From CAZIPZ01 sp964541075 (lineage in GTDB: Bacteria; Acidobacteriota; Terriglobia; 20CM-2-55-15), in contig CAZIPZ010000197.1 of the NCBI GenBank assembly GCA_964541075.1, forward strand, positions 1-7,243: a stretch of DNA of 7,243 bases, read 5' to 3'. Below, in pieces: positions 1 to 5,838 of the stretch. The first letter of the stretch is position 1. The number at the start of each line of letters is the position of its first letter. The notes beneath the pieces were generated by a model. That model ran no database searches. It saw only the letters and a list, made by a program, of their open reading frames with translations, and had not been told where the DNA came from. The translations under genes were made by a program, and so were the position numbers.

Positions 1-406
1 TCGCGACGCCTTTTCTTGCTACTTCCGTGAACTATTGGTGAGAAATGCGGGTTAGCCTCGGGCAAACCTTACACCTTCGAAACCACAGGCGGAAGGCAGC
101 TACCACCCGGCCGTTCGACGATACACCCTCGCGTCGGACCGATTTTTCCGACTATCCTTGTGTGGGGCTGCAAACACAATGGGTTCTAACCGCGGCCAGC
201 GGCGGCATTTCAGGTGCAACAGGGGCAAGTCGTATGAAGTTGCACATCCAGCCCAAACGCCTTCTCTCCTACGTTCGATGTCAAAACGAGCGGAGTCATG
301 ATGAGCACATGCAGTTCTGGGAGCGCACCGATTGTCTGGTGTTTTTCAGACTCTGTGTGTTGACCGGCGTTACACTCAGATTCAGACCGTCTAGAAGATG
401 TGATTA
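1..406. other. left-edge stretch without a convincing gene
   Basis: I see no supported gene in these 406 bases. An open frame from 45 to 407 on the plus strand gives a 120-residue translation rich in Arg, Thr and Ser. It has no domain, no clear ribosome-binding site and the look of an untranslated frame. A 40-codon frame at 179-301 is equally unconvincing. All three plus frames entering from the left edge stop within about 55 bases, so at most a few codons of an upstream gene's 3' end could be present. The promoter of the gene at 407 should lie here, but I could not pick a convincing -35/-10 pair. Confidence 0.5.
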
Positions 407-814
407 GTGCCGAAAAACGGTGAAATCAACGCGGTTTTCGGAATCTACCAAAGCGTTTGCTGCGGCCGTGAAACCGCAGTGAAACAGGGCCAGAGGTTTC
501 CCGATTGTCCACGCCATCCCAATCTGCCCACCATCTGGAAACGGCTGGTCACATCTTCACTTCATCCTGGTCTGAGCCGGCTGACGGACGACGCTCTACG
601 GGAAGCTGGGCCTGAGGTGGCGGACATCGTCACGACCGTCTGTGGCTATCAGCAACTATTCGAACAGCATCCGACGCGCCTGGATTACTGGCGCCGATTG
701 CTGGATTCGCTGAGCGCCCTTGGGAGAAAGCTCACGCTTCTCAGAAAAGAAGAACTTGCCGAGAGAGCCCAGAATCTGAGGACCGAACTGGAAAAGCTTT
801 CCAGGGCATCCTGA
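407..814 (+). CDS. small protein with N-terminal Cys-Cys/CPxH (zinc-ribbon-like) domain
   Basis: A 135-residue soluble protein of unknown function. The start is GTG at 407; an in-frame stop at 401-403 rules out a longer form, and AGAAG at 393-397 is a weak ribosome-binding site. Residues 12-46 form a compact motif: V-C-C-G-x-E at 17-22, then G28, F31-P-D-C-P-x-H37, P41-T and W44-K. C18, C19, C34 and H37 are candidate metal ligands, so a small zinc-binding fold is likely though unproven. The rest (about 50-135) is predicted largely helical, with a charged, coiled-coil-like C-terminus (about 105-132), and has no domain I recognise. The same motif ends the MEDS protein encoded on the facing strand, with 18 of 39 residues identical. 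That homology is the best evidence that this frame is real and expressed. It may be a protein-interaction or signalling partner; no catalytic residues are evident. Confidence 0.72.
   Translation: MPKNGEINAVFGIYQSVCCGRETAVKQGQRFPDCPRHPNLPTIWKRLVTSSLHPGLSRLTDDALREAGPEVADIVTTVCGYQQLFEQHPTRLDYWRRLLDSLSALGRKLTLLRKEELAERAQNLRTELEKLSRAS
410..441 (+). repeat. inverted repeat at the start of the 407 gene
   Basis: CCGAAAA (410-416) is the exact reverse complement of TTTTCGG (435-441), with an 18-base spacer. In the mRNA this could fold immediately after the GTG start codon and affect initiation. It lies within codons 2-12 and may be chance. Confidence 0.25.
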
Positions 815-893
815 TTTCGCACGATTGTTTCACACCTAGCGTCGCACGCCGAATTCGGATCTGAGGCTTGATGAGACTGGGCGGACGGCTTGT

Positions 894-914
894 CAGACAA
901 CAACGGATTGTCTG
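894..914 (+). repeat. perfect 7-bp hairpin in the 3' untranslated region
   Basis: CAGACAA (894-900) and TTGTCTG (908-914) pair perfectly around a 7-base loop. It lies about 80 bases after the stop of the 407 gene and about 55 bases before the terminator, so it would be in that gene's 3' untranslated region or in a separate short RNA. It is not followed by a T-run and is not itself a terminator. Confidence 0.4.
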
Positions 915-967
915 GTTTAGAGGAACACTCTATGCTTCTCCTGAAACATTGAGAGTCTCCTTTAAAC

Positions 968-1020
968 AGCCCCGAGGTTCAGTGAGCGATTACAACTCAC
1001 TTCGGGGCTTTATTTTTGTT
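968..1020 (+). terminator. intrinsic terminator between convergent genes
   Basis: AGCCCCGA (968-975) pairs with TCGGGGCT (1002-1009), and AGTGAG (981-986) with CTCACT (996-1001), leaving a 5-base bulge (976-980) and a 9-base loop. The plus-strand 3' side continues into TTTATTTTTGTT, a good U-tract. It therefore ends plus-strand transcripts arriving from the 407 gene, about 150 bases after its stop. The same hairpin lies directly after the stop codon of the minus-strand MEDS gene. On that strand the following T-tract is poor (GTTTAAA), so it may act in both directions but unequally. Confidence 0.8.
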
Positions 1021-1777
1021 AAGCCGCGATCGGTTTCCAGAGGGTGGGAAAGTTGGAATGTTTAGGACAATCAGGAAACGTCAGACCGTTGGCAATCACG
1101 ATTTCCTGTCCGCAGCAAACGGTGACGAATACGCCCGAATTCATACAGACATCGCCATTTTGAAAGACGCCGCAGCTGAGTTCGCGTTGGCCGTGAATGG
1201 CCTTTATCTTTTCGTGTGGCAGGCGAGCGTGCTCATCGCAGATCCTTTGAAAATATCGCCAGTGCTCCTCACGATAAAAGCCCGCGACCGAGTAAGCGCA
1301 GAGTAACGAAAAGCCGTAATTCTTGCCCAATTCATTCCACAACTGTTCAAGCCGAACGGCGGCGGCCGGATTGCCTTGTTGCACGAGCAGGTCGACGAGT
1401 TCCCCAAACGCTCGAACAGTCAGGTGCTCGCGACCCGCGCGTATCTCCTCGAAAACGCCTCCGATGCACCGGCGGAATGCCTGCGCATCTGGAAGCGCGC
1501 CGGCCATGATTTCCGAGAGCGCTTTGGGGGCATCAACCCAGACGAACTGTTTGGATGCTATCGTCTCGCGAATGTCGATCTGAAAATCTGCCAATTTAGC
1601 GAGAATGCCATCCCGATGTCTTTCACTTGCGATCACAACGGCGGGCTGACCGAATCGTAGGCCGGCCGCTATGAAGTCGGAGACCTGGTCATAAATGAAT
1701 GCCCCATCGTAAAACTCCACCACATGCCCAGTGTTATTGTGATCAGCAACTAGACTAACGTTTGCCGTAGTGCCCAT
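1019..1777 (-). CDS. MEDS-domain sensory protein with C-terminal Cys-Cys/CPxH domain
   Basis: A 252-residue protein from ATG at 1777; ATG 1810 and TTG 1819 in the same frame would add 11 or 14 residues. I prefer 1777 because GAGG and an A/G-rich stretch precede it, whereas 1810 has no visible ribosome-binding site. Residues about 17-185 match the MEDS domain (methanogen/methylotroph DcmR sensory domain): G-H-V-V-E-F-Y near residue 17, 'PAVVIA' near 45, 'VRAFGELVDLL' near 121, 'RLEQLWNEL' near 142 and 'FSLLCAY' near 156. The domain is usually a small-molecule or signal input module attached to output domains. There is no kinase or DNA-binding domain here. Instead the last 39 residues (214-252) are a V-C-C-G...F-P-D-C-P-x-H module homologous to the N-terminus of the facing gene product. 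It is probably a cytoplasmic regulator. The MEDS assignment is firm; the role is open. Confidence 0.85.
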   Translation of the reverse strand: MGTTANVSLVADHNNTGHVVEFYDGAFIYDQVSDFIAAGLRFGQPAVVIASERHRDGILAKLADFQIDIRETIASKQFVWVDAPKALSEIMAGALPDAQAFRRCIGGVFEEIRAGREHLTVRAFGELVDLLVQQGNPAAAVRLEQLWNELGKNYGFSLLCAYSVAGFYREEHWRYFQRICDEHARLPHEKIKAIHGQRELSCGVFQNGDVCMNSGVFVTVCCGQEIVIANGLTFPDCPKHSNFPTLWKPIAA

Positions 1778-1837
1778 ACAACCTCGTGCTCTTTCTTGCG
1801 CATCAAACATGGCGTCCAAACAGTGTCACGCACAGGC

Positions 1838-1855
1838 GGGCCCTTTACAAGGCCC
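1838..1855. repeat. 5-bp hairpin between the small gene and the MEDS gene
   Basis: GGGCC (1838-1842) and GGCCC (1851-1855) flank an 8-base loop, just upstream of the MEDS gene's possible start codons. There is no U-tract on either strand, so it is not a terminator. It may be an mRNA leader hairpin or chance. Confidence 0.2.
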
Positions 1856-1882
1856 ATTCGAGAATTGATTGAAAGCGCAGCA

Positions 1883-2107
1883 TCAACAATGATGCCGGTC
1901 GACGTGCTTCTCCAGGTTTCCCTGAGCTTCGAGAGCATCTCGCCGCAATGCTTCGGTCATGCGATAGAGGGCGTCGTAGTCCGCCTTTGAGGAGGTGCCG
2001 ATATTCCGGTGAAGTTGCGCGACCGCTTCCGAGTAAGCACCTGCCGCGAGCTGATAGAGCTCGAGCAATTTGGCTTTCTCATCGCAGACAACATTTTCCG
2101 TGACCAT
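1883..2107 (-). CDS. 74-residue helical protein, unknown function
   Basis: A small acidic-to-neutral protein from ATG at 2107, without an obvious ribosome-binding site. It is predicted to be almost entirely helical: an N-terminal helix with 'KLLELYQLAAGAYSEAV', a short 'GTSSKADYDAL' turn, a second helix rich in Ala, Leu, Arg and Glu, and a His-rich tail ending H-V-D-R-H-H-C. The helix-turn-helix hairpin pattern and the regular residue use look like a real protein. I recall similar unnamed short proteins in Acidobacteriota, but cannot verify this. It lies 105 bases upstream of the chosen start of the MEDS gene on the same strand, so the two may be co-transcribed. No enzymatic motif is visible; the terminal His/Cys cluster could bind metal but may be incidental. 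Confidence 0.65.
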   Translation of the reverse strand: MVTENVVCDEKAKLLELYQLAAGAYSEAVAQLHRNIGTSSKADYDALYRMTEALRRDALEAQGNLEKHVDRHHC

Positions 2108-2183
2108 AGCTAGTTCATCGGCCGGAATGACGCGCCGATTACCTCTTTGCTCTCGGAGTTTCGCTGGTCTTATTGACGAGTGT

Positions 2184-2217
2184 CCTGTCTCTGAAGTACG
2201 TGTGCTTCAGAGGCAGG
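2184..2217 (+). repeat. long stem-loop, 13-15 bp
   Basis: CCTGTCTCTGAAG (2184-2196) pairs with CTTCAGAGGCAGG (2205-2217). Twelve of the 13 pairs are Watson-Crick and one (2188 with 2213) is a U-G wobble. The stem can extend inwards by another U-G (2197-2204) and an A-U pair (2198-2203), leaving a CGUG loop. Both wobbles work only if the plus strand is transcribed; on the minus strand they are A-C mismatches. There is no U-tract after it, so it is not an ordinary terminator. It is either a structured RNA element or the footprint of a dyad-binding protein. Confidence 0.6.
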
Positions 2218-2281
2218 CCACCAGGGCTTTCTTGCAGCCCCTTAGGGCCTCTTTTGTCCACGTCATCTGAGTTGCGTCCAT
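2207..2281 (-). CDS. possible 24-residue small ORF (weak)
   Basis: ATG at 2281 is preceded by AGGGGAG (2287-2293 on the minus strand) at a 5-base spacing, the best-looking ribosome-binding arrangement in this gene-poor stretch. The frame runs 24 codons to TGA at 2207-2209, which falls inside the stem of the 2184-2217 hairpin. The predicted peptide begins M-D-A-T-Q-M and ends L-V-A-C-L. It matches no family I know. It could be a leader peptide for the 2107 gene or chance. Confidence 0.15.
   Translation of the reverse strand: MDATQMTWTKEALRGCKKALVACL
2224..2240 (+). repeat. short stem-loop next to the long one
   Basis: GGGCT (2224-2228) and AGCCC (2236-2240) pair around a 7-base loop, 6 bases after the long stem-loop. 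Overlapping pairings with the following CCCTTAGGG sequence are possible, so the fold could switch. Confidence 0.35.
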
Positions 2282-2289
2282 TGCAACTC
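2269..2289. repeat. perfect 7-bp stem-loop
   Basis: GAGTTGC (2269-2275) and GCAACTC (2283-2289) are perfect reverse complements around a 7-base loop. It is the third hairpin in about 110 bases. On the minus strand it surrounds the start codon of the weak 24-codon frame and covers part of its ribosome-binding sequence. Confidence 0.45.
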
Positions 2290-2316
2290 CCCTGAAAGGT
2301 GTTCGTCAGCGTACAT

Positions 2317-2322
2317 AGGAGG
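2317..2322 (+). promoter_or_regulatory. orphan Shine-Dalgarno consensus
   Basis: AGGAGG followed by AAAAC is a full-strength ribosome-binding sequence on the plus strand, but no ATG, GTG or TTG follows at usable spacing. The nearest is a TTG at 2344, opening a 23-codon frame. It may be chance, the remnant of a lost gene, or an anti-SD-like pairing element in an RNA. Confidence 0.2.
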
Positions 2323-2374
2323 AAAACGGACAGCAACAAGAAATTTGCCTATCGCCTGGGGTGGTAACGCCGGA

Positions 2375-2395
2375 ACTATTCTCGGGGAGAATAGT
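2375..2395. repeat. perfect 9-bp inverted repeat (possible operator)
   Basis: ACTATTCTC (2375-2383), a GGG spacer, and GAGAATAGT (2387-2395) form an exact dyad. It sits about 50 bases beyond the stop of the DedA-like gene. Neither strand has a T-run after it, so a rho-independent terminator is unlikely. The A/T-rich arms and tight centre suit a dimeric DNA-binding protein, but no regulated gene is adjacent. It could also be an mRNA 3'-end stabilising hairpin for the DedA-like gene. Confidence 0.55.
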
Positions 2396-2443
2396 CGTCA
2401 ATTGAACGTCTTTTGAGCGACACTTAGCAGGCGACCGAGGGCT

Positions 2444-3034
2444 CTATCGTGATTTACGAATCACCTGAGTAATCGAGACTGCTGTCCCGGCCAATGCGAT
2501 GACCATGAGAATGGAGATGATGTATTGAAACGCGTCTTCGTTTAACCAACGGACAATGCGGGGCCCGTAGGCGAGCGCCAGGAGGCTCTCAGCCCCGAAC
2601 CTTAAGAAGCGCATGGCGCCGAGCGTCAGAAAGAACTTCTTCTTGTTCAGGCCCAGCGCGCCGCTTGTAATCACAAACGGCGTCAAAGGAAAGGGCGGCG
2701 GCAGCACTGCGGTCATGCCGAAAGCGACGACGCCCTTCTCATCCACCTTGCGACGAATCTTTTTCAGACGCCGTTCGGGAATCCACCGGGCAAGCCCTTT
2801 TTCTCCGATCTTGTGGCCGAAAGCAAAAGTGACAGCCGCCCCCGCAAGTGATCCAAGCGTCGCGAGTATAGGATAGATCCAGAAAATTTCCCGGTTGCGA
2901 GCGGACATGACAATGACAGCCGTGTCGATCGCGGCAGGCAGAAAAAACAACATTGAGGAGTCGAGAGCACCCAGAAACAGCACTCCCAAAGGCGAAAGAA
3001 ACAATCCAAAGATGGATGAGAAGAAGCTTTTCAT
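2444..3034 (-). CDS. VTT-domain (DedA/YqaA-like) inner-membrane protein
   Basis: A 196-residue polytopic inner-membrane protein of the SNARE-associated/VTT superfamily; DedA-type members are linked to lipid transport and membrane homeostasis. In order: an N-terminal hydrophobic stretch (about 8-23), a 'LDSSMLFFLPAAID' re-entrant-like segment (24-37), a helix at 52-73 with the small-residue pattern G-x2-x-G...F-G-H-K-I-G, a basic cytoplasmic stretch with E-R-R-L-K-K-I-R-R-K (87-96), then 'LPPPFPLTPFVITSGALGL' (111-129), 'RFLRFGAESLLALAYG' (142-157) and a C-terminal membrane helix (170-190) with a basic end. The Pro-rich loop, the Gly-Ala-Leu-Gly and the Arg in the following helix are family hallmarks. 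The length is typical for a compact member. The ATG at 3034 lacks a strong ribosome-binding site. It lies 120 bases after the aspartokinase gene on the same strand; the two have no obvious functional link. Substrate unknown. Confidence 0.88.
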   Translation of the reverse strand: MKSFFSSIFGLFLSPLGVLFLGALDSSMLFFLPAAIDTAVIVMSARNREIFWIYPILATLGSLAGAAVTFAFGHKIGEKGLARWIPERRLKKIRRKVDEKGVVAFGMTAVLPPPFPLTPFVITSGALGLNKKKFFLTLGAMRFLRFGAESLLALAYGPRIVRWLNEDAFQYIISILMVIALAGTAVSITQVIRKSR

Positions 3035-3154
3035 CGCACGCCAGAGAGCTGGCTACTTCTTCGTTGCAACTACAGGCCCAACCTAAGTTGTTGATGCGGG
3101 AAGGATGAAGTTCCGGATATTTCCTACGTCAGCTCGATGGGTTTTGGGCGCGGA

Positions 3155-4549
3155 CTACTTATTGAGCTCGAACGCACCATGAATCAACTGGACTGCGCGG
3201 TGAGCGTCCTTTTCTCGAACAACCATCGAGAGGTTCAACTCGGACGAACCCTGCGCAATCATGAGCATATTGACTCCGGCTTCCCCCAAAACGCCGAAAG
3301 CGCGAGCTGCAACTCCGGGCACGCCTTTGATGCCCTCGCCCACTAGCGCGATGATGGCGATCTCGGAAATGCCCGATATCCGGTCGATACGGCGCTGTTC
3401 TATCTCCGATTGGAACTCCCGGCGCAGCGCCTTCACCGTAGCATCGCCGTCCTGTCGCGTGACGACAAAGGAAATGTGCTGCTCGGAAGATCCCTGGGAA
3501 AACATCAGAACGTTGATTCGGTTTTGCGCCGTCGTCGTGAACACCCGGCCCGCGACGCCAGGCACGCCAATCATCCCTCGGCCTTCAACGGAAATCAGCA
3601 TCAGACCGGTAATGGATGTGACCGTTTTCACGCCGAAATGATGGACGGTGGCTTCCGCCCCGATCACCGTGCCCGGTTTCTCGGGAGCAAAGGTGTTCAG
3701 GATGCGAACCGGAATGTTCTCGTCCACGGCGGGCATGATGGTCTTTGGATGGAGAACCTTTGCACCGAAATACGACATTTCGGCAGCCTCTTTGTATGAG
3801 ACGCGCCCGATTACACTCGCATCTTTCACAATGCGGGGATCTGCCGTCATGACCCCATCGACGTCGGTCCAGATCTGAATCTCACTCGCCTTCACGCAAG
3901 CGCCCAAAATCGATGCGGAGTAGTCCGATCCACCGCGGCCGAGCGTCGTCGTAACACCGTCCGGAGTTGAGCAGATAAATCCAGTGACGATAGGCGTGAC
4001 GCCCGATTTCACCATCTTCGTCAGCTTCTGGCAGCGCTTGCGCGTCTCCTCGAAGTCCACCAGAACAAAATTCGGCTCCTCGCTCGTCACGATCAAATCA
4101 CGAGCATCCACAGCTTCGGACTCCATACCCAATCCGCTGAGATGGCGCGCGAAAATGGGCACAAGCAGGCGCTCTCCAAACGAACTGATCAGGTCTCGAG
4201 ACCGTTGACTCATCTCGCGGAGCAACGAAACGCCCGTAAAGACTTTCTGAATTTCTTCCCAGAGCACGCGCTGACTCTCCTGAACCTCGACGGCGGCAGC
4301 GCGATCCGTGAACAACTGGCTGATGGCGTGGTCGTGTTTGCTGCGAATTTCCCAGAGCTTATCGTCTCGGGCGCGCACCTGGCCGGTGACCGCCGCCTCC
4401 CCTGCACTCAAGAGGGCGTCGGTCACTCCGGACATTGCCGAGAGCACGACGATTGGAGCGGAGTCTCGCGTGGAATAAACAATTTTTGCCGCCCCCTCGA
4501 TCTGGGCGACGGCGCCCACAGAGGTTCCGCCGAACTTCATGACAATCAT
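3155..4549 (-). CDS. lysC: aspartokinase (EC 2.7.2.4)
   Basis: Monofunctional aspartate kinase, 464 residues, complete. It phosphorylates L-aspartate with ATP to give 4-phospho-L-aspartate, the first step to lysine, threonine, methionine and diaminopimelate, in the cytoplasm. Visible signatures: K5-F-G-G-T-S-V11 at the N-terminus, S-F-G-E-R at 123-127, the nucleotide/substrate segment T-L-G-R-G-G-S-D-Y-S-A (202-212), W-T-D-V-D-G-V-M-T-A-D-P-R (227-239) and F-G-A-K-V-L-H-P-K-T (261-270). Two ACT domains follow: about 315-390 with 'GVPGVAGRVF' and 'INVLMFSQGSSEQHISFVV', and about 395-460 with 'GVPGVAARAFGVLGEAGVN' and 'IAQGSSELNLSMVV'. They imply feedback inhibition by an end product such as lysine or threonine; which one cannot be read from sequence. 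The layout resembles the kinase half of bifunctional ThrA, but no homoserine dehydrogenase follows. ATG 4549 is chosen; ATG 4540 would remove part of the first strand. It is divergent from the outer-membrane gene at 4606. Confidence 0.97.
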   Translation of the reverse strand: MIVMKFGGTSVGAVAQIEGAAKIVYSTRDSAPIVVLSAMSGVTDALLSAGEAAVTGQVRARDDKLWEIRSKHDHAISQLFTDRAAAVEVQESQRVLWEEIQKVFTGVSLLREMSQRSRDLISSFGERLLVPIFARHLSGLGMESEAVDARDLIVTSEEPNFVLVDFEETRKRCQKLTKMVKSGVTPIVTGFICSTPDGVTTTLGRGGSDYSASILGACVKASEIQIWTDVDGVMTADPRIVKDASVIGRVSYKEAAEMSYFGAKVLHPKTIMPAVDENIPVRILNTFAPEKPGTVIGAEATVHHFGVKTVTSITGLMLISVEGRGMIGVPGVAGRVFTTTAQNRINVLMFSQGSSEQHISFVVTRQDGDATVKALRREFQSEIEQRRIDRISGISEIAIIALVGEGIKGVPGVAARAFGVLGEAGVNMLMIAQGSSELNLSMVVREKDAHRAVQLIHGAFELNK

Positions 4550-4566
4550 GGGCCATAGCGTAACAT
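4539..4566 (+). promoter_or_regulatory. possible sigma-70 promoter for the outer-membrane gene
   Basis: ATGACA (4539-4544, 5 of 6 to TTGACA), a 16-base spacer and TAACAT (4561-4566, 4 of 6 to TATAAT) point towards the gene starting at 4606. It overlaps the aspartokinase start codon, so the two divergent genes would compete for this 56-base gap. It is a pattern match only, and the consensus in this organism is unknown. Confidence 0.25.
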
Positions 4567-4605
4567 GCGGATCAAGGATGGCATCCGTCGTGCTTAATCG
4601 ACTGC

Positions 4606-5838
4606 GTGAGACATTGGCTGTGCTGGCTCGGCATGAGCATGCTGTTTTCAGGAACCCTCAGCCGAGCCGCAGCCCAGTCTGAACCGCAGGCGCCGGATCG
4701 AATTCAGAACGAACGGCCGTCCGCCGGATGGATTGGACCGTTCCGCTGGGCGACGGCTCAACCGGGAAGACTGTTGAACTGGTCGTTGCTGGCGCTCGAA
4801 AACAGCAGACTGGCGTCACGCCGAACCTTCAGCGCCTCCTCACCGGACAACGTTTCCAAAATGTTCCGTCCCTTTATTGGTCAAATGGGGCCTGGAGCAG
4901 GACTCGGCGGAGGCGTCCGGGTTTATCGGCCCGTCTTCAATACGGAGATACAAGCAACGGCGGGCGTCACGTCAAGACTGTATCAGCGATACTCGCTCTG
5001 GTGGTCCAAGAGCTTCGGCCATCTGAGAGCCGGACCAGAGGCCGCGTATCTGTATTCGCCGCAGGAAGAGTTCTTCGGCCGAGGACCCGACAGCGTCCGC
5101 GATAGCCGCTCGAATTATGTGTTGAAACAGCGGCGCGCAGGCTGGCTCACAGAAGTCCATCTTCGTGAAGTTCGCGTTCGGCACGCGTTTCGTCTTCTCA
5201 GGGCGGACATCGGACCAGGAACCGACTCCGAGGCCCCCACCCTCCAGGAAGTCTTTCCGGACGAAGCTGGCAATTACGGCCCCAGCCGATGGCTGTCCAA
5301 CGAATTCGCCGTTGTCATTGACCATCGCGACACTGCCACCGATCCGCGAGATGGCGGGGCTATCGAGTGGAGTGCGGCTTTTAACCACCGTCTTGGTCAG
5401 GCGGCCGGCGCCTACACGACGGTGCGAGCTTCCGGAACCCTCTATCTGCCGTTGAGCGAAGAGCGTGAGCACGTCATTGCAACCCACGTCGAAGCGGTCC
5501 ATAACATTTCAAAATCGGACATCCCGCTCTTTGATCAGCCCTTCCTCGGCGGTGAGTCCAGCCTGCGCGGTTTTCGCACTGCGCGCTTTCGGGACCGTGA
5601 CAGCGCCGCCGGCACTGTCGAATACCGTTATCGCGTCTGGCGCTACCTGGACGCCGTCCTGTTCGGCGACGCCGGCCAGGTATATGCCAATCTCTTTCAG
5701 GACATTGGCAAGCATCGCCTCCACTATGATGCGGGTATCGGCGCCAGGTACAGAGGCCCGTTGCTAAGCTTTCAGTTGAGCGTCGGCGAGAGTCGAGAAG
5801 GCGCCCATATGTTCCTGAGCTTCGGACCGTCATGGTAG
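4606..5838 (+). CDS. Omp85/D15-family outer-membrane beta-barrel, no POTRA
   Basis: A 410-residue predicted outer-membrane protein. GTG at 4606 gives a clean signal peptide: M-R-H-W, a hydrophobic core to about residue 18, and a likely signal-peptidase site after A-A-A (about 23). An in-frame stop at 4561 limits any extension, and no strong ribosome-binding site is visible. After a 60-residue linker the barrel begins near residue 88 with Gly- and aromatic-rich strands. The C-terminal half carries the bacterial surface antigen (D15/BamA/TamA) signature: 'FLGGESSLRGF' (313-323), then G336-T-V-E-Y-R-Y-R (strand) and 'VLFGDAGQVY', ending in a terminal Trp (S-F-G-P-S-W). The family inserts or exports proteins or lipids across the outer membrane. 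POTRA repeats are missing and the region before the barrel is too short to hold any, so a BamA or TamA role is unlikely. A dedicated channel or assembly partner for the overlapping downstream product is plausible but inferred. Confidence 0.87.
   Translation: MRHWLCWLGMSMLFSGTLSRAAAQSEPQAPDRIQNERPSAGWIGPFRWATAQPGRLLNWSLLALENSRLASRRTFSASSPDNVSKMFRPFIGQMGPGAGLGGGVRVYRPVFNTEIQATAGVTSRLYQRYSLWWSKSFGHLRAGPEAAYLYSPQEEFFGRGPDSVRDSRSNYVLKQRRAGWLTEVHLREVRVRHAFRLLRADIGPGTDSEAPTLQEVFPDEAGNYGPSRWLSNEFAVVIDHRDTATDPRDGGAIEWSAAFNHRLGQAAGAYTTVRASGTLYLPLSEEREHVIATHVEAVHNISKSDIPLFDQPFLGGESSLRGFRTARFRDRDSAAGTVEYRYRVWRYLDAVLFGDAGQVYANLFQDIGKHRLHYDAGIGARYRGPLLSFQLSVGESREGAHMFLSFGPSW

Larger units (their letters stand above)
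2108..2443. other. gene-poor stretch with multiple hairpins
   Basis: No convincing gene was found in these 336 bases. A 66-codon minus-strand frame (2139-2339) and a plus-strand frame overlapping the small gene (2070-2270) have no domain and implausible composition. A 24-codon minus-strand frame at 2207-2281 has a well-placed ribosome-binding sequence but no other support. The stretch contains three stem-loops (2182-2217, 2224-2240, 2269-2289), a consensus Shine-Dalgarno sequence without a start codon (2317-2322) and a perfect inverted repeat (2375-2395), each listed separately. It should also hold the promoter of the 2107 gene and the 3' end of the DedA-like transcript. Confidence 0.5.

Noticed and set aside
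45..407. 120-codon open frame on the plus strand at the left edge
   Set aside because: No recognisable domain, Arg/Ser/Thr-rich composition typical of an untranslated GC-rich frame, no convincing ribosome-binding site. Homology might rescue it, but the sequence alone does not.
868..1065. 65-codon plus-strand frame with a GAGG before its start
   Set aside because: It runs straight through the terminator hairpin and U-tract at 968-1020 and into the 3' end of the MEDS gene on the other strand, so it is unlikely to be translated.
2139..2339. 66-codon minus-strand frame in the gene-poor stretch
   Set aside because: No domain and an unconvincing composition, although it starts with a short hydrophobic run. 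The hairpins it crosses better explain the sequence.
3035..3154. Possible terminator or promoter between the aspartokinase and DedA-like genes
   Set aside because: Only 3-4 bp hairpins and no T-run or clear -35/-10 pair were found in the 120-base gap, so neither is called.
3155..4549. Bifunctional aspartokinase-homoserine dehydrogenase
   Set aside because: The frame stops after the second ACT domain at residue 464, and what follows is a membrane protein on the same strand, so it is monofunctional.
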